Origin: Paraburkholderia xenovorans LB400
GTDB taxonomy: Bacteria > Pseudomonadota > Gammaproteobacteria > Burkholderiales > Burkholderiaceae
Assembly (NCBI RefSeq): GCF_000013645.1
Contig: NC_007953.1
Location: forward strand, 496,001 to 560,000
Length of the DNA: 64,000 nucleotides
Direction of reading: 5' to 3'
Part shown: positions 25,674-34,778 of the stretch, one piece after another
Layout: each line of letters opens with the position of its first letter
How positions within the stretch are numbered: the stretch's first letter is position 1
Notes under the pieces: generated by a model
What the model saw: the letters and a program-made list of their open reading frames with translations, nothing else
What the model was told of the DNA's origin: nothing
The model's database searches: none
Program-made: the position numbers and the translations under genes

Positions 25674-26437
25674 CGATGGTAGAGGGGCGCGCGTTGCGCG
25701 AGCGCCTGCGTGCCGGAGAGCGCTTGATCGGCACCTTTGTGAAAACGCCTGCGCCTGCGGTCGTTGAAGTGCTTGGCCGAACCGGCATCGACTTCGCCGT
25801 GCTCGATGCGGAACATGCTCCGTTCGATCGGACCCATGTGGATGCATGCGTGCTGGCGGGATACGCAGTGGGTTTGCCGGTGCTGGTGCGGCTGCGGGCA
25901 GCGTCCGCTCAAGCGGTCCAGTCGGTTCTCGACTTGGGCGCTGCGGGGGTCATCGTTCCGCGTGTTAACGATGTGGCCACTGCAAAAGCCATGCGCCAGG
26001 CGTGCGAATACTCCGACGCGGGGCGTGGCTTCTCTAACTCGCCGCGAGTCGGCAACTACGGCACTCTGGAGCAGTCAGCACTCGTCGCACAGGAGCGTCA
26101 GCGGCCGATCGTGATCTGTCAGGTCGAGGACGCCGCGGCCGTCGAGCGCATTGAAGACCTCGCCGCTCTCGACGATGTGGACGGTTTCCTGCTGGGACGG
26201 GCCGACCTGGCGGTATCGCTCGGTTGCGGCTCTCTGCAGGATCCCGCTGTGCAGCGAGCGGTCGACCGCGTAGTTGCCGCCTGTAGGTCCGCGCAGAGGG
26301 CCGCCGGCATTTTTCTAGGACAGGCAGCGGAGATACCGGAATACATCGACAAGGGCGTGCATTTCTTCGTGGTGGGTTCCGACCAGAGCGCGATGCTCTC
26401 GTATTTCCGTGCAGTGGCGCGAAGCGTCGAGGATTGA
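25670..26437 (+). CDS. HpcH/HpaI-family aldolase
   Basis: 255 aa from the GTG overlapping the previous stop (ATG at 25676 is the alternative). TIM-barrel class II aldolase motifs: LRAGERLIGTFVKTPAP, FAVLDAEHAPFDR (E and R), LGAAGVIVPRVN, the metal ligands in ICQVEDAAAVERI (E) and GRADLAVSLG (D). These enzymes cleave 4-hydroxy-2-oxo acids into pyruvate (or glyoxylate) and an aldehyde with a divalent metal. In this operon it would supply a retro-aldol step. Confidence 0.88.
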   Translation: MTMVEGRALRERLRAGERLIGTFVKTPAPAVVEVLGRTGIDFAVLDAEHAPFDRTHVDACVLAGYAVGLPVLVRLRAASAQAVQSVLDLGAAGVIVPRVNDVATAKAMRQACEYSDAGRGFSNSPRVGNYGTLEQSALVAQERQRPIVICQVEDAAAVERIEDLAALDDVDGFLLGRADLAVSLGCGSLQDPAVQRAVDRVVAACRSAQRAAGIFLGQAAEIPEYIDKGVHFFVVGSDQSAMLSYFRAVARSVED

Positions 26438-26439
26438 AC

Positions 26440-28122
26440 ATGGGTGACAGCAGATTGACAGTGAATACAGGCACGCTTGACGAAGTGGATGTCGTCGTGG
26501 TTGGTTCCGGCGCGGCGGGAATGACGGCTGCAATCCTGGCGCACGACCATGGCGCAAGGGTCATGATTGTGGAGCGCACTGACAAAGTGGGTGGTACGAC
26601 CGCGGTTTCTGGCGGCGGAATCTGGATTCCGTTGAACCACCGGATGGGTGAACTCGGGTTTTCAGACTCGCGGGCGGAAGCGCTGGCTTATCTTACCCAG
26701 CTTGCGATGGGCCGAACTGATCCGGAACTGCTCGAGACCTTCGTTGACACCGCGGCGACGATGATCAAGTACCTTGAGGACCACACACCTCTCGTATTCG
26801 GCGCCATGACGGCGACCGATTACCAGCCTGAGCTTCCCGGAGGGAAATTCGGCGGCAGATCGCTTGAGCCAAAGCCTTTCGACACCAACCTGCTGGGAGA
26901 TTGGCGTTCCAGGCTGCGTCCGCCCAGCGCTTTTGCCTTCCCGCTCACGCGGGAGGAGGCATTCGGCAAATACGACACATTCTTTCGTCCCTGGCTGGTG
27001 CCGCAGGATCTGGCTGCAGAGCGTCTGATGAAGGGTGTTGTCACGATCGGTCAGGCGCTCGCCGCGGGGCTTCTGAAGGCAGTGCTGGATCGCAACATTC
27101 CAATCATGCTCGAGACGCGCGTCCGTCAGTTGCTAGTCGAGGGGGACCGCGTGGCGGGAGTGATAGGCGAGCAGGAGGGAACCAGACAGCAGATCGTGCG
27201 GGCGCGCGCCGCGGTCATTCTAGCCAGCGCCGGGTTCGAATGGAACCCGCGCCTGCAGGCGCAGTTTCTCACGGCACCGATTGAGAACCCCAACTCACCG
27301 CCTTTCAACGAAGGGGATGGACTGTTGATGGCCATGGAGGTGGGCGCTGACCTGGGCAACATGGCAGAGGCTTGGCATTACCCGTCGCTGATGATTCCCG
27401 GGGAAACGTATGAAGGGAAGCCGTTAAGCCGCCCAGCGCTTGCAGAGCGCAACGGACCCCATGTCATCTGGGTGAATAGAGATGGCCGACGTTTTGTTAA
27501 TGAGGCGGCTAACTACAACTCCGTGGGTCGTTTGTTCCATGAGATTCGGACCGATGGCCCCGTGTTTCGGAATCTGCCGGCCTGGGCCCTAATGGACAGC
27601 CAATACCGGAGCCAATATGTGCTCGGCACGACCATGCCCGAAGATCCGGATCCGCAGTGGTTGATCAAGGGGGCCACCCTGGAAGAATTGGCGGGTAAAG
27701 TGGGTATCGATGTAAAGCAATTGCTGGCAACGGTGCAGGAATGGAATGACTGCGTGCGTCAGGGGGCCGATCTTCGGTTCGGCAAGGGAACGAGCTCCTA
27801 TGACCGGTCACAAGGCGACAAGCAAGCGATGCATCCGAACCTCGGCACAATCGAAAAGGCACCCTTCTATGCTGTGCCGATCCATACTGGAGCGCTGGGC
27901 ACGAAGGGCGGACCTCGCACCAATTGCCGGGCGCAGGTGCTTCACGTCCGCGGCCATGCGATTCCCGGCCTGTACGCGGCCGGTAACGTGGCAGCGAGCA
28001 TTACCGGGCCGGGTTATCCCGGCCGTGGGGCCACGCTCGGACCGGGGATGACCTTCGGCTATATCGCGGGGATCGACGCGGCTGGGGAAGCAAAGCGGTT
28101 GGTGGAAAAGGCTGCGAAATGA
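26440..28122 (+). CDS. FAD-dependent oxidoreductase, 3-ketosteroid-delta1-dehydrogenase-like
   Basis: 560 aa from the ATG at 26440 (a TTG at 26434 is in frame). N-terminal Rossmann FAD site is DVVVVGSGAAGMTAAILAHD, followed by KVGGTTAVSGGGIWIP, the KstD/fumarate-reductase signature. The C-terminal FAD loop reads GPGYPGRGATLGPGMTFGY, where YPGxGATLGP matches the catalytic Tyr-Gly region of KstD proteins. Length and layout fit soluble KstD-type dehydrogenases that put a double bond next to a ring ketone. The physiological substrate may be an alicyclic ketone or CoA ester rather than a steroid. Confidence 0.85.
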   Translation: MGDSRLTVNTGTLDEVDVVVVGSGAAGMTAAILAHDHGARVMIVERTDKVGGTTAVSGGGIWIPLNHRMGELGFSDSRAEALAYLTQLAMGRTDPELLETFVDTAATMIKYLEDHTPLVFGAMTATDYQPELPGGKFGGRSLEPKPFDTNLLGDWRSRLRPPSAFAFPLTREEAFGKYDTFFRPWLVPQDLAAERLMKGVVTIGQALAAGLLKAVLDRNIPIMLETRVRQLLVEGDRVAGVIGEQEGTRQQIVRARAAVILASAGFEWNPRLQAQFLTAPIENPNSPPFNEGDGLLMAMEVGADLGNMAEAWHYPSLMIPGETYEGKPLSRPALAERNGPHVIWVNRDGRRFVNEAANYNSVGRLFHEIRTDGPVFRNLPAWALMDSQYRSQYVLGTTMPEDPDPQWLIKGATLEELAGKVGIDVKQLLATVQEWNDCVRQGADLRFGKGTSSYDRSQGDKQAMHPNLGTIEKAPFYAVPIHTGALGTKGGPRTNCRAQVLHVRGHAIPGLYAAGNVAASITGPGYPGRGATLGPGMTFGYIAGIDAAGEAKRLVEKAAK

Positions 28123-28673
28123 TCTCCACCCAACGCGAGATCGTTGTCCAGCAGCCGCCTGCGCAGGCCTGGATCTTTGTCAGGGAGATCGGCAACTGGG
28201 CTGCGCAGATGCCTGGGTATTTAAAGCATGAGGAAAAGGGGCCGGACGATTCCGTGTGGACGCTCGATATACACCTCGGCCCTTTCTCGCGACCTGTTGA
28301 GCTGTCAGTGCACGTGGTGCGCTGGCTGCCGGGAGAAGGCGCGGACTTCAGGCTGAAGGCAACTTACGAACCCTTCCACGGCGAAGGCTCGTTTCGTCTG
28401 ACTGCTGTGCCCGGCGGAACGAACATGGTGATGATTCTCGGCACGGAGGTCACTGGCTCGATGAGTAAATTGTTGACGGCGATGGCGGCTCCGGTCCTCG
28501 AAAAGGTAGCCGACGAGTTTTCACGAAACCTGGTGGCGGTTCTGGGAGGGGCGCCTGAGCTCGCCTCGCCGTCTGACCGGCCCGCGCAAAATGATACCCG
28601 TACCAGCATTGTCTCTGCGTTTCGCGGATGGCTGGTGGGGATTCACCGCCGCCTGACGAGGGCAAAAACCTGA
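28119..28673 (+). CDS. SRPBCC (CoxG/START-like) family protein
   Basis: 184 aa; ATG overlaps the previous stop. Start TQREIVVQQPPAQAWIFVRE fits the first strand and helix of a helix-grip fold, followed by MPGYLKHEEKGPDD and EGSFRLTAVPGGTNMVMIL. The long helix near TAMAAPVLEKVADEFSRNL closes the hydrophobic cavity. Such proteins bind or transform hydrophobic ligands. It follows the flavoprotein directly and may carry its substrate. Confidence 0.72.
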   Translation: MISTQREIVVQQPPAQAWIFVREIGNWAAQMPGYLKHEEKGPDDSVWTLDIHLGPFSRPVELSVHVVRWLPGEGADFRLKATYEPFHGEGSFRLTAVPGGTNMVMILGTEVTGSMSKLLTAMAAPVLEKVADEFSRNLVAVLGGAPELASPSDRPAQNDTRTSIVSAFRGWLVGIHRRLTRAKT

Positions 28674-28734
28674 CCCGATATGCACTGCAAAATAAAGCGG
28701 GGCAATCATATTGTGCGATGAAGTCGAGGAGCGA

Positions 28735-29166
28735 ATGAAAGACGAAACGAATCAGGAGGCCAGGCCGGTGCGCCCGCATCCGGTGATGACCATGGATACT
28801 GAGTTTTTCTGGAATGCCGCACGCGAGCACAAGTTGGCGATCCAGCGCTGCTGCAATTGCGGGAAGTTGCGCCATCCGCCGATGCCCTCGTGTCCCCACT
28901 GCTACTCGTTCGAGTGGGACACCGTCGAATCGGCTGGCAACGGAACACTCCTAAGCTACACGGTGGTGTACGCCCCCCTTGTGACGCCCTTCACGAAGCC
29001 CTATGCGGTAGGGCTGGTCGCCCTCGATGAAGGAACCCGTCTGGTGGCGGAACTGGTCGATGCGAACTTCGACGAACTTCGGATTGGCATGCCTGCCATG
29101 CTTGATTTCATGGACTGTGAGGGAGACCTCACGTTGCCCGTCTTCCGCGTGCAGCGGGAGCGCTGA
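28735..29166 (+). CDS. DUF35 OB-fold/zinc-ribbon protein
   Basis: 143 aa from an ATG with GAGGAG upstream. A rubredoxin-like zinc ribbon (RCCNCGKLRHPPMPSCPHC, two CxxC pairs) is followed by an OB fold (GTLLSYTVVYAPLVTPF, YAVGLVALDEGTRLVAEL). DUF35 proteins partner with thiolase-like (Ltp) enzymes, as in the Ltp2-DUF35 retro-aldolase of steroid side-chain breakdown and in HMG-CoA synthesis. The thiolase-like gene lies 14 bases downstream, so a complex is likely. Confidence 0.88.
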   Translation: MKDETNQEARPVRPHPVMTMDTEFFWNAAREHKLAIQRCCNCGKLRHPPMPSCPHCYSFEWDTVESAGNGTLLSYTVVYAPLVTPFTKPYAVGLVALDEGTRLVAELVDANFDELRIGMPAMLDFMDCEGDLTLPVFRVQRER

Positions 29167-29180
29167 GAACAGAGCGAAAT

Positions 29181-30350
29181 ATGGACATATCACAAGCAGC
29201 GATTGCCGGAATCGGGGCAACCGCTTTCACCAAGAAGTCGGGTGTCAGCGAATGGCGCCTTGCAGTTGAAGCAGTCAAGGCGGCCCTTGACGATGCCGGC
29301 ATCGCGCCGACAGAAGTGGATGGACTCGTAACGTACTCAATGGACACCAATCCGGAAGTCTATATCGCACAGGCGCTAGGCATGAAGGATCTGACGTTCT
29401 TTAGTCGCATCCACTACGGGGGTGGCGCCGCCTGCGCTACGATTCAGCAGGCGGCGCTTGCAGTGACGAGCGGTGTGGCTAAAGTCGTCGTCTGTTATCG
29501 TGCGTTCAACGAGCGGTCGGGGCTACGGCTGGGTTCGGGAGTCATGGCGGAAACCCAGGCGGTAACCACCGAATCGTTGCGCTACGGCTGGGTCGCTCCG
29601 TATGGTCTGAAGACTCCAGCCAGTTGGGTGGCCCTCTTTGCTCAGCGCTACATGCATGTATATGGAGCGACGTCGGAGTCATTTGGGCATGTTGCGGTCT
29701 CCAGCAGGAAGTACGCGGCGACGAATCCGAAGGCACACTTCTACGGCCGGCCGATCACGTTGGAGGATCATCAGCAATCGCGCTGGATCTCCCATCCCTT
29801 GCGGCTGCTCGATTGCTGCCAGGAGACGGATGGCGGCCAGGCGCTTGTGGTCACGACCTTGGACCATGCTCGTACCCTGCGGCATAAACCGGCCAGGATT
29901 GTCGCATCGGCTCAGGGCTCAGCACCGCAACAGCACCCGATGACCAGCTTTTACCGTGATGACCTGACTGGACTGGCGGAGATGGGAGTTGTGGCGAGGC
30001 AGCTGTGGGCACAGTCGAAGCTCAAGCCGTCTGACATTGACGCTGCGATCATCTATGACCACTTCACACCCTTGGTGTTGATGCAGCTTGAAGAACTGGG
30101 GTTCTGCGAACGAGGCGAGGCCAAGGACTTCGTGAAGGGGCACACCTTTGACCTGACTGGCGAACTGCCGATGAACATGAACGGCGGCCAGTTGGGGGAA
30201 GCCTACCTGCACGGTATGAACGGCATCGCGGAAGCGGTGCGTCAGATTCGAGGCAACGCGGTCAACCAGGTGTCCGATGTCAATCACGTTCTGGTTACCG
30301 CCGGCACCGGCCCCCCGACTAGCGGTCTCATTCTGGCCGCCGAGCACTGA
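29181..30350 (+). CDS. Thiolase-like lipid-transfer (Ltp/SCP-x) protein
   Basis: 389 aa. Thiolase fold start AAIAGIGATAFTKKSG, then GGGAACATIQQAALAV and the C-terminal block AAIIYDHFTPLVLMQLEELG, GELPMNMNGGQLGEAYLHG. These match the Ltp2/SCP-x branch rather than classical thiolases. With the adjacent DUF35 protein it probably forms an aldolase that releases acetyl- or propionyl-CoA from a tertiary beta-hydroxyacyl-CoA, or a thiolytic enzyme. Substrate unknown. Confidence 0.88.
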   Translation: MDISQAAIAGIGATAFTKKSGVSEWRLAVEAVKAALDDAGIAPTEVDGLVTYSMDTNPEVYIAQALGMKDLTFFSRIHYGGGAACATIQQAALAVTSGVAKVVVCYRAFNERSGLRLGSGVMAETQAVTTESLRYGWVAPYGLKTPASWVALFAQRYMHVYGATSESFGHVAVSSRKYAATNPKAHFYGRPITLEDHQQSRWISHPLRLLDCCQETDGGQALVVTTLDHARTLRHKPARIVASAQGSAPQQHPMTSFYRDDLTGLAEMGVVARQLWAQSKLKPSDIDAAIIYDHFTPLVLMQLEELGFCERGEAKDFVKGHTFDLTGELPMNMNGGQLGEAYLHGMNGIAEAVRQIRGNAVNQVSDVNHVLVTAGTGPPTSGLILAAEH

Positions 30351-30387
30351 ACTGATTGCATACGAATTAAACTAAGGAGACCTGGTA

Positions 30388-31368
30388 ATGGGAGCCGATT
30401 ACGCTTCTGCAGTGAGTTATACCCGAACGGGAAGCGGCGACGATTTGCCGGATTGGGTGGGGCGCGAATTCGTGATCCACGCCCCATTTCCCGTGGAGTC
30501 CAGCCGAATCGCCGATTTTTGCGCCATGCTGGAAGACCCGAACCCCCTCTATTGGGATATTGAGGCAGCAACGCAGAAGTTTGGCCGACCGATCGCCCCT
30601 CCTGCGACTCTGACAGCCTGGCGATGGCCGGCACCCTGGAATCCCTACGGCCGGCCCGAGCACGGGTTTCCCGCCACGGTCGAAGTGCCATGTCCCACCG
30701 ATACACTGGTGAACGTCGAGTTTGCCTGCGAATACCTGCAGCAGATCGGTGTCGGCGACAAGCTGACCTACGTGGACCGCATCGCCGCGATTTCCGACGA
30801 AAAGATGACCGCGCTGGGAAGGGGCTACTTCGTTACCGCGGACACGGTGGTCACCAATCAGGAAAACCAGGAGGTCGCGAGGTACCGCAACGTCATGCTG
30901 CGGTACAAAAGCGGGACTGGCAAGGCCGCTGATAGCCAGAAAGTGCAGCAGCCAGCCCCAGAGAAAGTCCCGACCGACAGCGAGAGGCCGATCCCAGCCT
31001 TGAGCATTCCTGTGACATGGACCCTGTGCACACAATTGACGGCCGCCACTCGAGATTACTTCCCGGGGCACCACGATCCCGACTACGCCAGGTCGCAGGG
31101 TGTCTTAAATCCTTATCCGAACACCGGTTATTACTGCGGGCTGATGGACCGGGTGGCGCTGGAATGGGCAAATTTCGACGGCGTGCTGAAGCGGCGGGTG
31201 CTGCGAATGTTCACACCTGCACCAATCGGCACCACTTTGCGTACCAGTGGGAGAGTTCTCTCGCGTCAGACTGTGGAAGGTACGGAGCATGTGGAACTGC
31301 AGATCGAAGTCCGGAACGAAGAAGCGCTCATCGCCCAGGCGCGCATAACCCTCAAGATGGGAGCTTGA
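30388..31368 (+). CDS. MaoC-family (double hotdog) hydratase/dehydratase
   Basis: 326 aa with a good ribosome site (AAGGAG). Residues about 25-170 are an N-terminal FAS1-type dehydratase domain (VESSRIADFCAMLEDPNPLYW), and about 200-326 a second MaoC-like hotdog (SIPVTWTLCTQLTAATRDYFPGHHDPDYAR in two parts) ending AQARITLKMG. The second domain has D and H in HHDPDYA. Expected to hydrate an enoyl-CoA, working with the adjacent acyl-CoA dehydrogenase and the DUF35/thiolase-like pair. Confidence 0.85.
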   Translation: MGADYASAVSYTRTGSGDDLPDWVGREFVIHAPFPVESSRIADFCAMLEDPNPLYWDIEAATQKFGRPIAPPATLTAWRWPAPWNPYGRPEHGFPATVEVPCPTDTLVNVEFACEYLQQIGVGDKLTYVDRIAAISDEKMTALGRGYFVTADTVVTNQENQEVARYRNVMLRYKSGTGKAADSQKVQQPAPEKVPTDSERPIPALSIPVTWTLCTQLTAATRDYFPGHHDPDYARSQGVLNPYPNTGYYCGLMDRVALEWANFDGVLKRRVLRMFTPAPIGTTLRTSGRVLSRQTVEGTEHVELQIEVRNEEALIAQARITLKMGA

Positions 31369-31369
31369 C

Positions 31370-32533
31370 TTGAACTCCAACCTGATTGAAACCAGTGCTG
31401 AACATCAGCAAATTTACGACAGCGTTGCAAAGATCACGCGAGCATACGGCCATGCTGCATTCGCCAAGGCCGGACGGCGTGGCGAGGAAGCGCGCGAGCT
31501 TTGGCAGAACCTGGCCGAAGCGGGCTACCTGGGTATCTCGGTCCCCGAGGAATACGGCGGGAGCGGACAGGGCGTTGAGGAACTCGCGATCGTCCTGGAG
31601 GCCACCGCGGCGCAGGGTTGCCCAATGACTTCATTTGTCGTACTGCCGATTATCGTCTTTGTGCTTTCGAAGCATGCAACGGAAGCACAGAAAAGGGAAA
31701 TTCTTCCTGCAATCGCGACTGGAGAGAAGCGCTTAGCCTTTGCGATTACAGAGCCTGACGCCGGAACGAATACTCACAATCTGAAAACCAATGCGGTCAG
31801 GACCGCGAATGGCGGGTGGAGGCTAAGCGGCTCGAAGTACTACATCACCGAGGCCGAAGTGGCCGATGCGTTGCTGGTCGTGGCCCGAACCGGTGTCGAC
31901 GAGGCTACCGGTCGGGGGAAACTATCACTCTTTCTGGTGCCGAAGCATCTGAAGGGCGTGACCCTTCAGAATCTCCCGACGGAACTAATTGTGCCGGAAC
32001 GGCAGGCTAGCGTCTTCTTTGACGACGTCGAACTTCCGGCAGATGCCTTAATCGGCGCGGAAGGCGAAGGTTTGAGAAATGTTTTCGCGGGTCTCAACCC
32101 GGAACGTATTGCAGTGGCGGCACTCTGTAATGGGCTGACCACGTACGCTCTTACCAAGGCCTGCGAGTATGCCAAAGTGCGAAAAGTATGGAAGACGCCT
32201 ATCGGCGCGCATCAAGCCGTTGCTCATCCGCTGGCTGAAGCCTACGCCCGTCTTCAGCTATCGAAGATGGCGACCCAGCGCGCCGCGCAACTCTACGACG
32301 CGGGGCGGGATGCCGGCGACGCTTCAAACATCGCGAAGCTGACTGCTTCAGACACCGCAGTGTTTGCATTGGACCGTGCTATCCAGACTCACGGAGGCAA
32401 CGGTTTCTCACAGGAATTCGGACTGGGTGACTTATGGTTTGTGGCCCGGGTTCAGCAAACCGCCCCGGTCAGTCGGGAAATGGTCTTGAACCATATCGCT
32501 CAACATAACCTGGGACTCCCAAGATCATACTGA
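31370..32533 (+). CDS. Acyl-CoA dehydrogenase
   Basis: 387 aa from a TTG one base after the previous stop, with GGAG about 8 bases upstream. N-terminal helical part has LAEAGYLGISVPEEYGGSG; the FAD/substrate block is LAFAITEPDAGTNTHNLKT and SKYYITEAEVADALLVVART; the C-terminal part has IQTHGGNGFSQEFGLGDLW. A single flavin enzyme that forms the 2,3-double bond of a CoA ester. I cannot place the catalytic Glu with certainty. It sits between the MaoC gene and a second binding-protein gene. Confidence 0.92.
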   Translation: MNSNLIETSAEHQQIYDSVAKITRAYGHAAFAKAGRRGEEARELWQNLAEAGYLGISVPEEYGGSGQGVEELAIVLEATAAQGCPMTSFVVLPIIVFVLSKHATEAQKREILPAIATGEKRLAFAITEPDAGTNTHNLKTNAVRTANGGWRLSGSKYYITEAEVADALLVVARTGVDEATGRGKLSLFLVPKHLKGVTLQNLPTELIVPERQASVFFDDVELPADALIGAEGEGLRNVFAGLNPERIAVAALCNGLTTYALTKACEYAKVRKVWKTPIGAHQAVAHPLAEAYARLQLSKMATQRAAQLYDAGRDAGDASNIAKLTASDTAVFALDRAIQTHGGNGFSQEFGLGDLWFVARVQQTAPVSREMVLNHIAQHNLGLPRSY

Positions 32534-32574
32534 TGCCGCCGTCGGCATGACAAAAAAAAGATACAGGAGACAAA

Positions 32575-33777
32575 ATGATTTACGGGATCAGGAATGCTAT
32601 CGCCGCATTGATGCTGGGCGTGACGTTTCCCTGCATGGCCCAAATCTCGGAAAATGTCATCAGAATAGGGGTGCTTACCGATCTATCGGGACCCTACATG
32701 GACGTAGATGGTCCGGGAGGAGTCGAGGCTATCCGCATGGCCATCGCCGATGCTGGCGGCACCATTGACGGCAGAAGGATCGAACTTCTGGTTGCGGACC
32801 ATCAGAACAGGACGGATCTCGCCGTCTCAAAGGCCCGCGAATGGATCGACACGCGTGGCGTTGACGTCATCTTCGCGGGTGGTGCGTCGGCAGCCGTGCT
32901 TGGGATGGCACAGGTCGCCAAGGAAAAGAAAAAGCCGCTGATAGTGAACGGCGCCGGCAGTGCGAGACTAACAAATGAGGACTGCTCGCCGTACACCGTG
33001 CACTATGCTTATGACACAGTTGCATTAGCAAAAGTCGGCGGTGCCGCGCTTGTTAGGCAAGGCCTGAAGTCCTGGTTTTTTGTTGCGCTTGATACGGCGT
33101 TCGGCGCATCCACAGTTAGCGACACCTCCGAAGTACTGCGGGCCAACGGCGGAAAAGTCATCGGAGTAGTCAGGCATCCTGTGAACCTCCCTGACTTTTC
33201 GTCGATCATGCTTCAGGCCCAAGGTTCTGGGGCGCAGGTTCTGGCTCTGGCGAACGCCGGCTCCGATGCGGTGAACGCAATCAAGAGCGCAAAGGAATTC
33301 GGCGTTATGCGGAGCATGAAGGTGGCGGGGCTAAACCTGTTCATTGGGGACGTGTACTCCTTCGGCCTCCCTACGGCCCAAGGCTTGTACCTGACGGAAA
33401 ACTGGTACTGGGACATCTCGCCAGAGTCCCGTGCCTGGTCAAAACGCTTCTTCGAGAAGATGAAAAAGATGCCGGCTGGCACCCAGGCCGCGCAGTACTC
33501 CGCAGCTTCTCACTATCTTGCCGCTGTGAAGGAAACAAGGTCGGATGATGGCGACAAGGTGATGGCAGCCATGAAGTCGATGCCGATCAACGACATGTAC
33601 GCAAAAAACGGAAGGATTCGCGCGGACGGCAGGATGATCCACGAGATGTATCTCATGCAGGTTAAGACGCCAGCGGAGTCTCATTACCCGTGGGATTACT
33701 ACAGGATCGCGGAGCGCGTGCCCGCGGAGGAAGCGTTCACCACGAAGGCACAGTCGAAGTGCCCTCTGTGGAAATAG
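32575..33777 (+). CDS. Second branched-chain-type ABC substrate-binding protein
   Basis: 400 aa. Signal peptide MIYGIRNAIAALMLGVTFPC with cleavage near AQ; then VIRIGVLTDLSGPYMDVDGP, HQNRTDLAVSKAREWID and GVDVIFAGGASAAVL, a Peripla_BP_6 fold of the type used for aromatic or phenylpropanoid acids. It has no permease genes of its own beside it and probably uses the importer at 18928-22230. Placed inside the degradation operon, it ties uptake to catabolism. Confidence 0.88.
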   Translation: MIYGIRNAIAALMLGVTFPCMAQISENVIRIGVLTDLSGPYMDVDGPGGVEAIRMAIADAGGTIDGRRIELLVADHQNRTDLAVSKAREWIDTRGVDVIFAGGASAAVLGMAQVAKEKKKPLIVNGAGSARLTNEDCSPYTVHYAYDTVALAKVGGAALVRQGLKSWFFVALDTAFGASTVSDTSEVLRANGGKVIGVVRHPVNLPDFSSIMLQAQGSGAQVLALANAGSDAVNAIKSAKEFGVMRSMKVAGLNLFIGDVYSFGLPTAQGLYLTENWYWDISPESRAWSKRFFEKMKKMPAGTQAAQYSAASHYLAAVKETRSDDGDKVMAAMKSMPINDMYAKNGRIRADGRMIHEMYLMQVKTPAESHYPWDYYRIAERVPAEEAFTTKAQSKCPLWK

Positions 33778-33973
33778 GCGTTTATCCAGCACATCCGTAG
33801 GGAGAAGGCGTCCCTTTCATCTGGACGAGCCGAAACAGGCGCAGCGTTGCACTGAACCTGAAAGCCATTCGTACAAGCCGGTGATAAGGGGCATTGATCC
33901 GGAGGCCGACTATATGGCAGGAAAAGGTTGCTGGTCGAACGATTGTTGAATGCGTGAACGGAAAGGAGCAGAC

Positions 33974-34774
33974 ATGAAGAGCAATAAACAGTACTCGTCC
34001 TTGGGGATATCGGAGAGCAACGGTGTCCTGCGTTGCGTTTTGGCCCCCGGCCATCGGCTCAACCTCATCGACGCAGCAACGCATGAGGAGCTTGAGGAAT
34101 TCTTCGCCGACCTCGTGCACCGGGAGGATGTGCGAGTGGTGGTGCTTACCGGCGCGGGCAATGTATTTTCGTCGGGTGGTGATCTTCGCAGTGTTGCTAA
34201 CGACGAATACCACAAGGGGCTTCCAGGCGGCGCGACGACTCGCGCGGGCCTGCGGATGATCCGGAACCTGGTGAGCGTCCCGCAGCCGGTCATCGCCGCG
34301 CTCAACGGCGATTGTTGCGGCCTTGCTGCCTCGATTGCATTGCATTGCGACATCATCGTCGCGCACGAGCGTGCGCGGATTGGCGATCCCCACGTGTCGG
34401 TGGGAGCCGTGGCAGGAGACGGTGGCGCCGTGGTCTGGCCACTTCAGGTCAGCCTCAGTCGCGCGAAGGAGTATCTGATGCTCGGTGAACTCATCCCGGC
34501 CCGCGAGGCGGAACGCATCGGCCTCATCAACCACGTCTATGACGACGCAACTTATGACGCAGCCGTGGAGAGGCTAGCTACCCGCCTCGCGTCGGGGGCG
34601 ATGTATGCCATTCGATGGACGAAGGCCGCGATCAATAAGGTGCTGATCGAACGCGTGAATATGGTGCTGGATACCAGTCTGGCACTCGAAGGCCTGTCGT
34701 TCACCACCCAGGATTACAAGGAAGGCATGTCCGCCTTCCTCGAGAAACGGCAACCTATGTTCAAGGGACGGTGA
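33974..34774 (+). CDS. Enoyl-CoA hydratase/isomerase (crotonase) family protein
   Basis: 266 aa from an ATG with AAAGGAG upstream; 196 bases after the previous gene, the largest gap in the operon. Crotonase marks are GAGNVFSSGGDLRSV (oxyanion loop) and ALNGDCCGLAASIALHCDI. The region that usually holds the two catalytic Glu residues reads GDPHVSVGAVAGDGGAVVW, with His and Asp instead. This is a known crotonase subtype, so isomerase, hydrolase or decarboxylase activity is as likely as hydration. Confidence 0.87.
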   Translation: MKSNKQYSSLGISESNGVLRCVLAPGHRLNLIDAATHEELEEFFADLVHREDVRVVVLTGAGNVFSSGGDLRSVANDEYHKGLPGGATTRAGLRMIRNLVSVPQPVIAALNGDCCGLAASIALHCDIIVAHERARIGDPHVSVGAVAGDGGAVVWPLQVSLSRAKEYLMLGELIPAREAERIGLINHVYDDATYDAAVERLATRLASGAMYAIRWTKAAINKVLIERVNMVLDTSLALEGLSFTTQDYKEGMSAFLEKRQPMFKGR

Positions 34775-34778
34775 AACC

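Noticed and set aside
26440..31368. Classical steroid-degradation locus
   Set aside because: KstD-like, MaoC, DUF35 and Ltp genes are present, but no KshAB, HsaABCD or ring oxygenase is in the window, so the label would over-claim.
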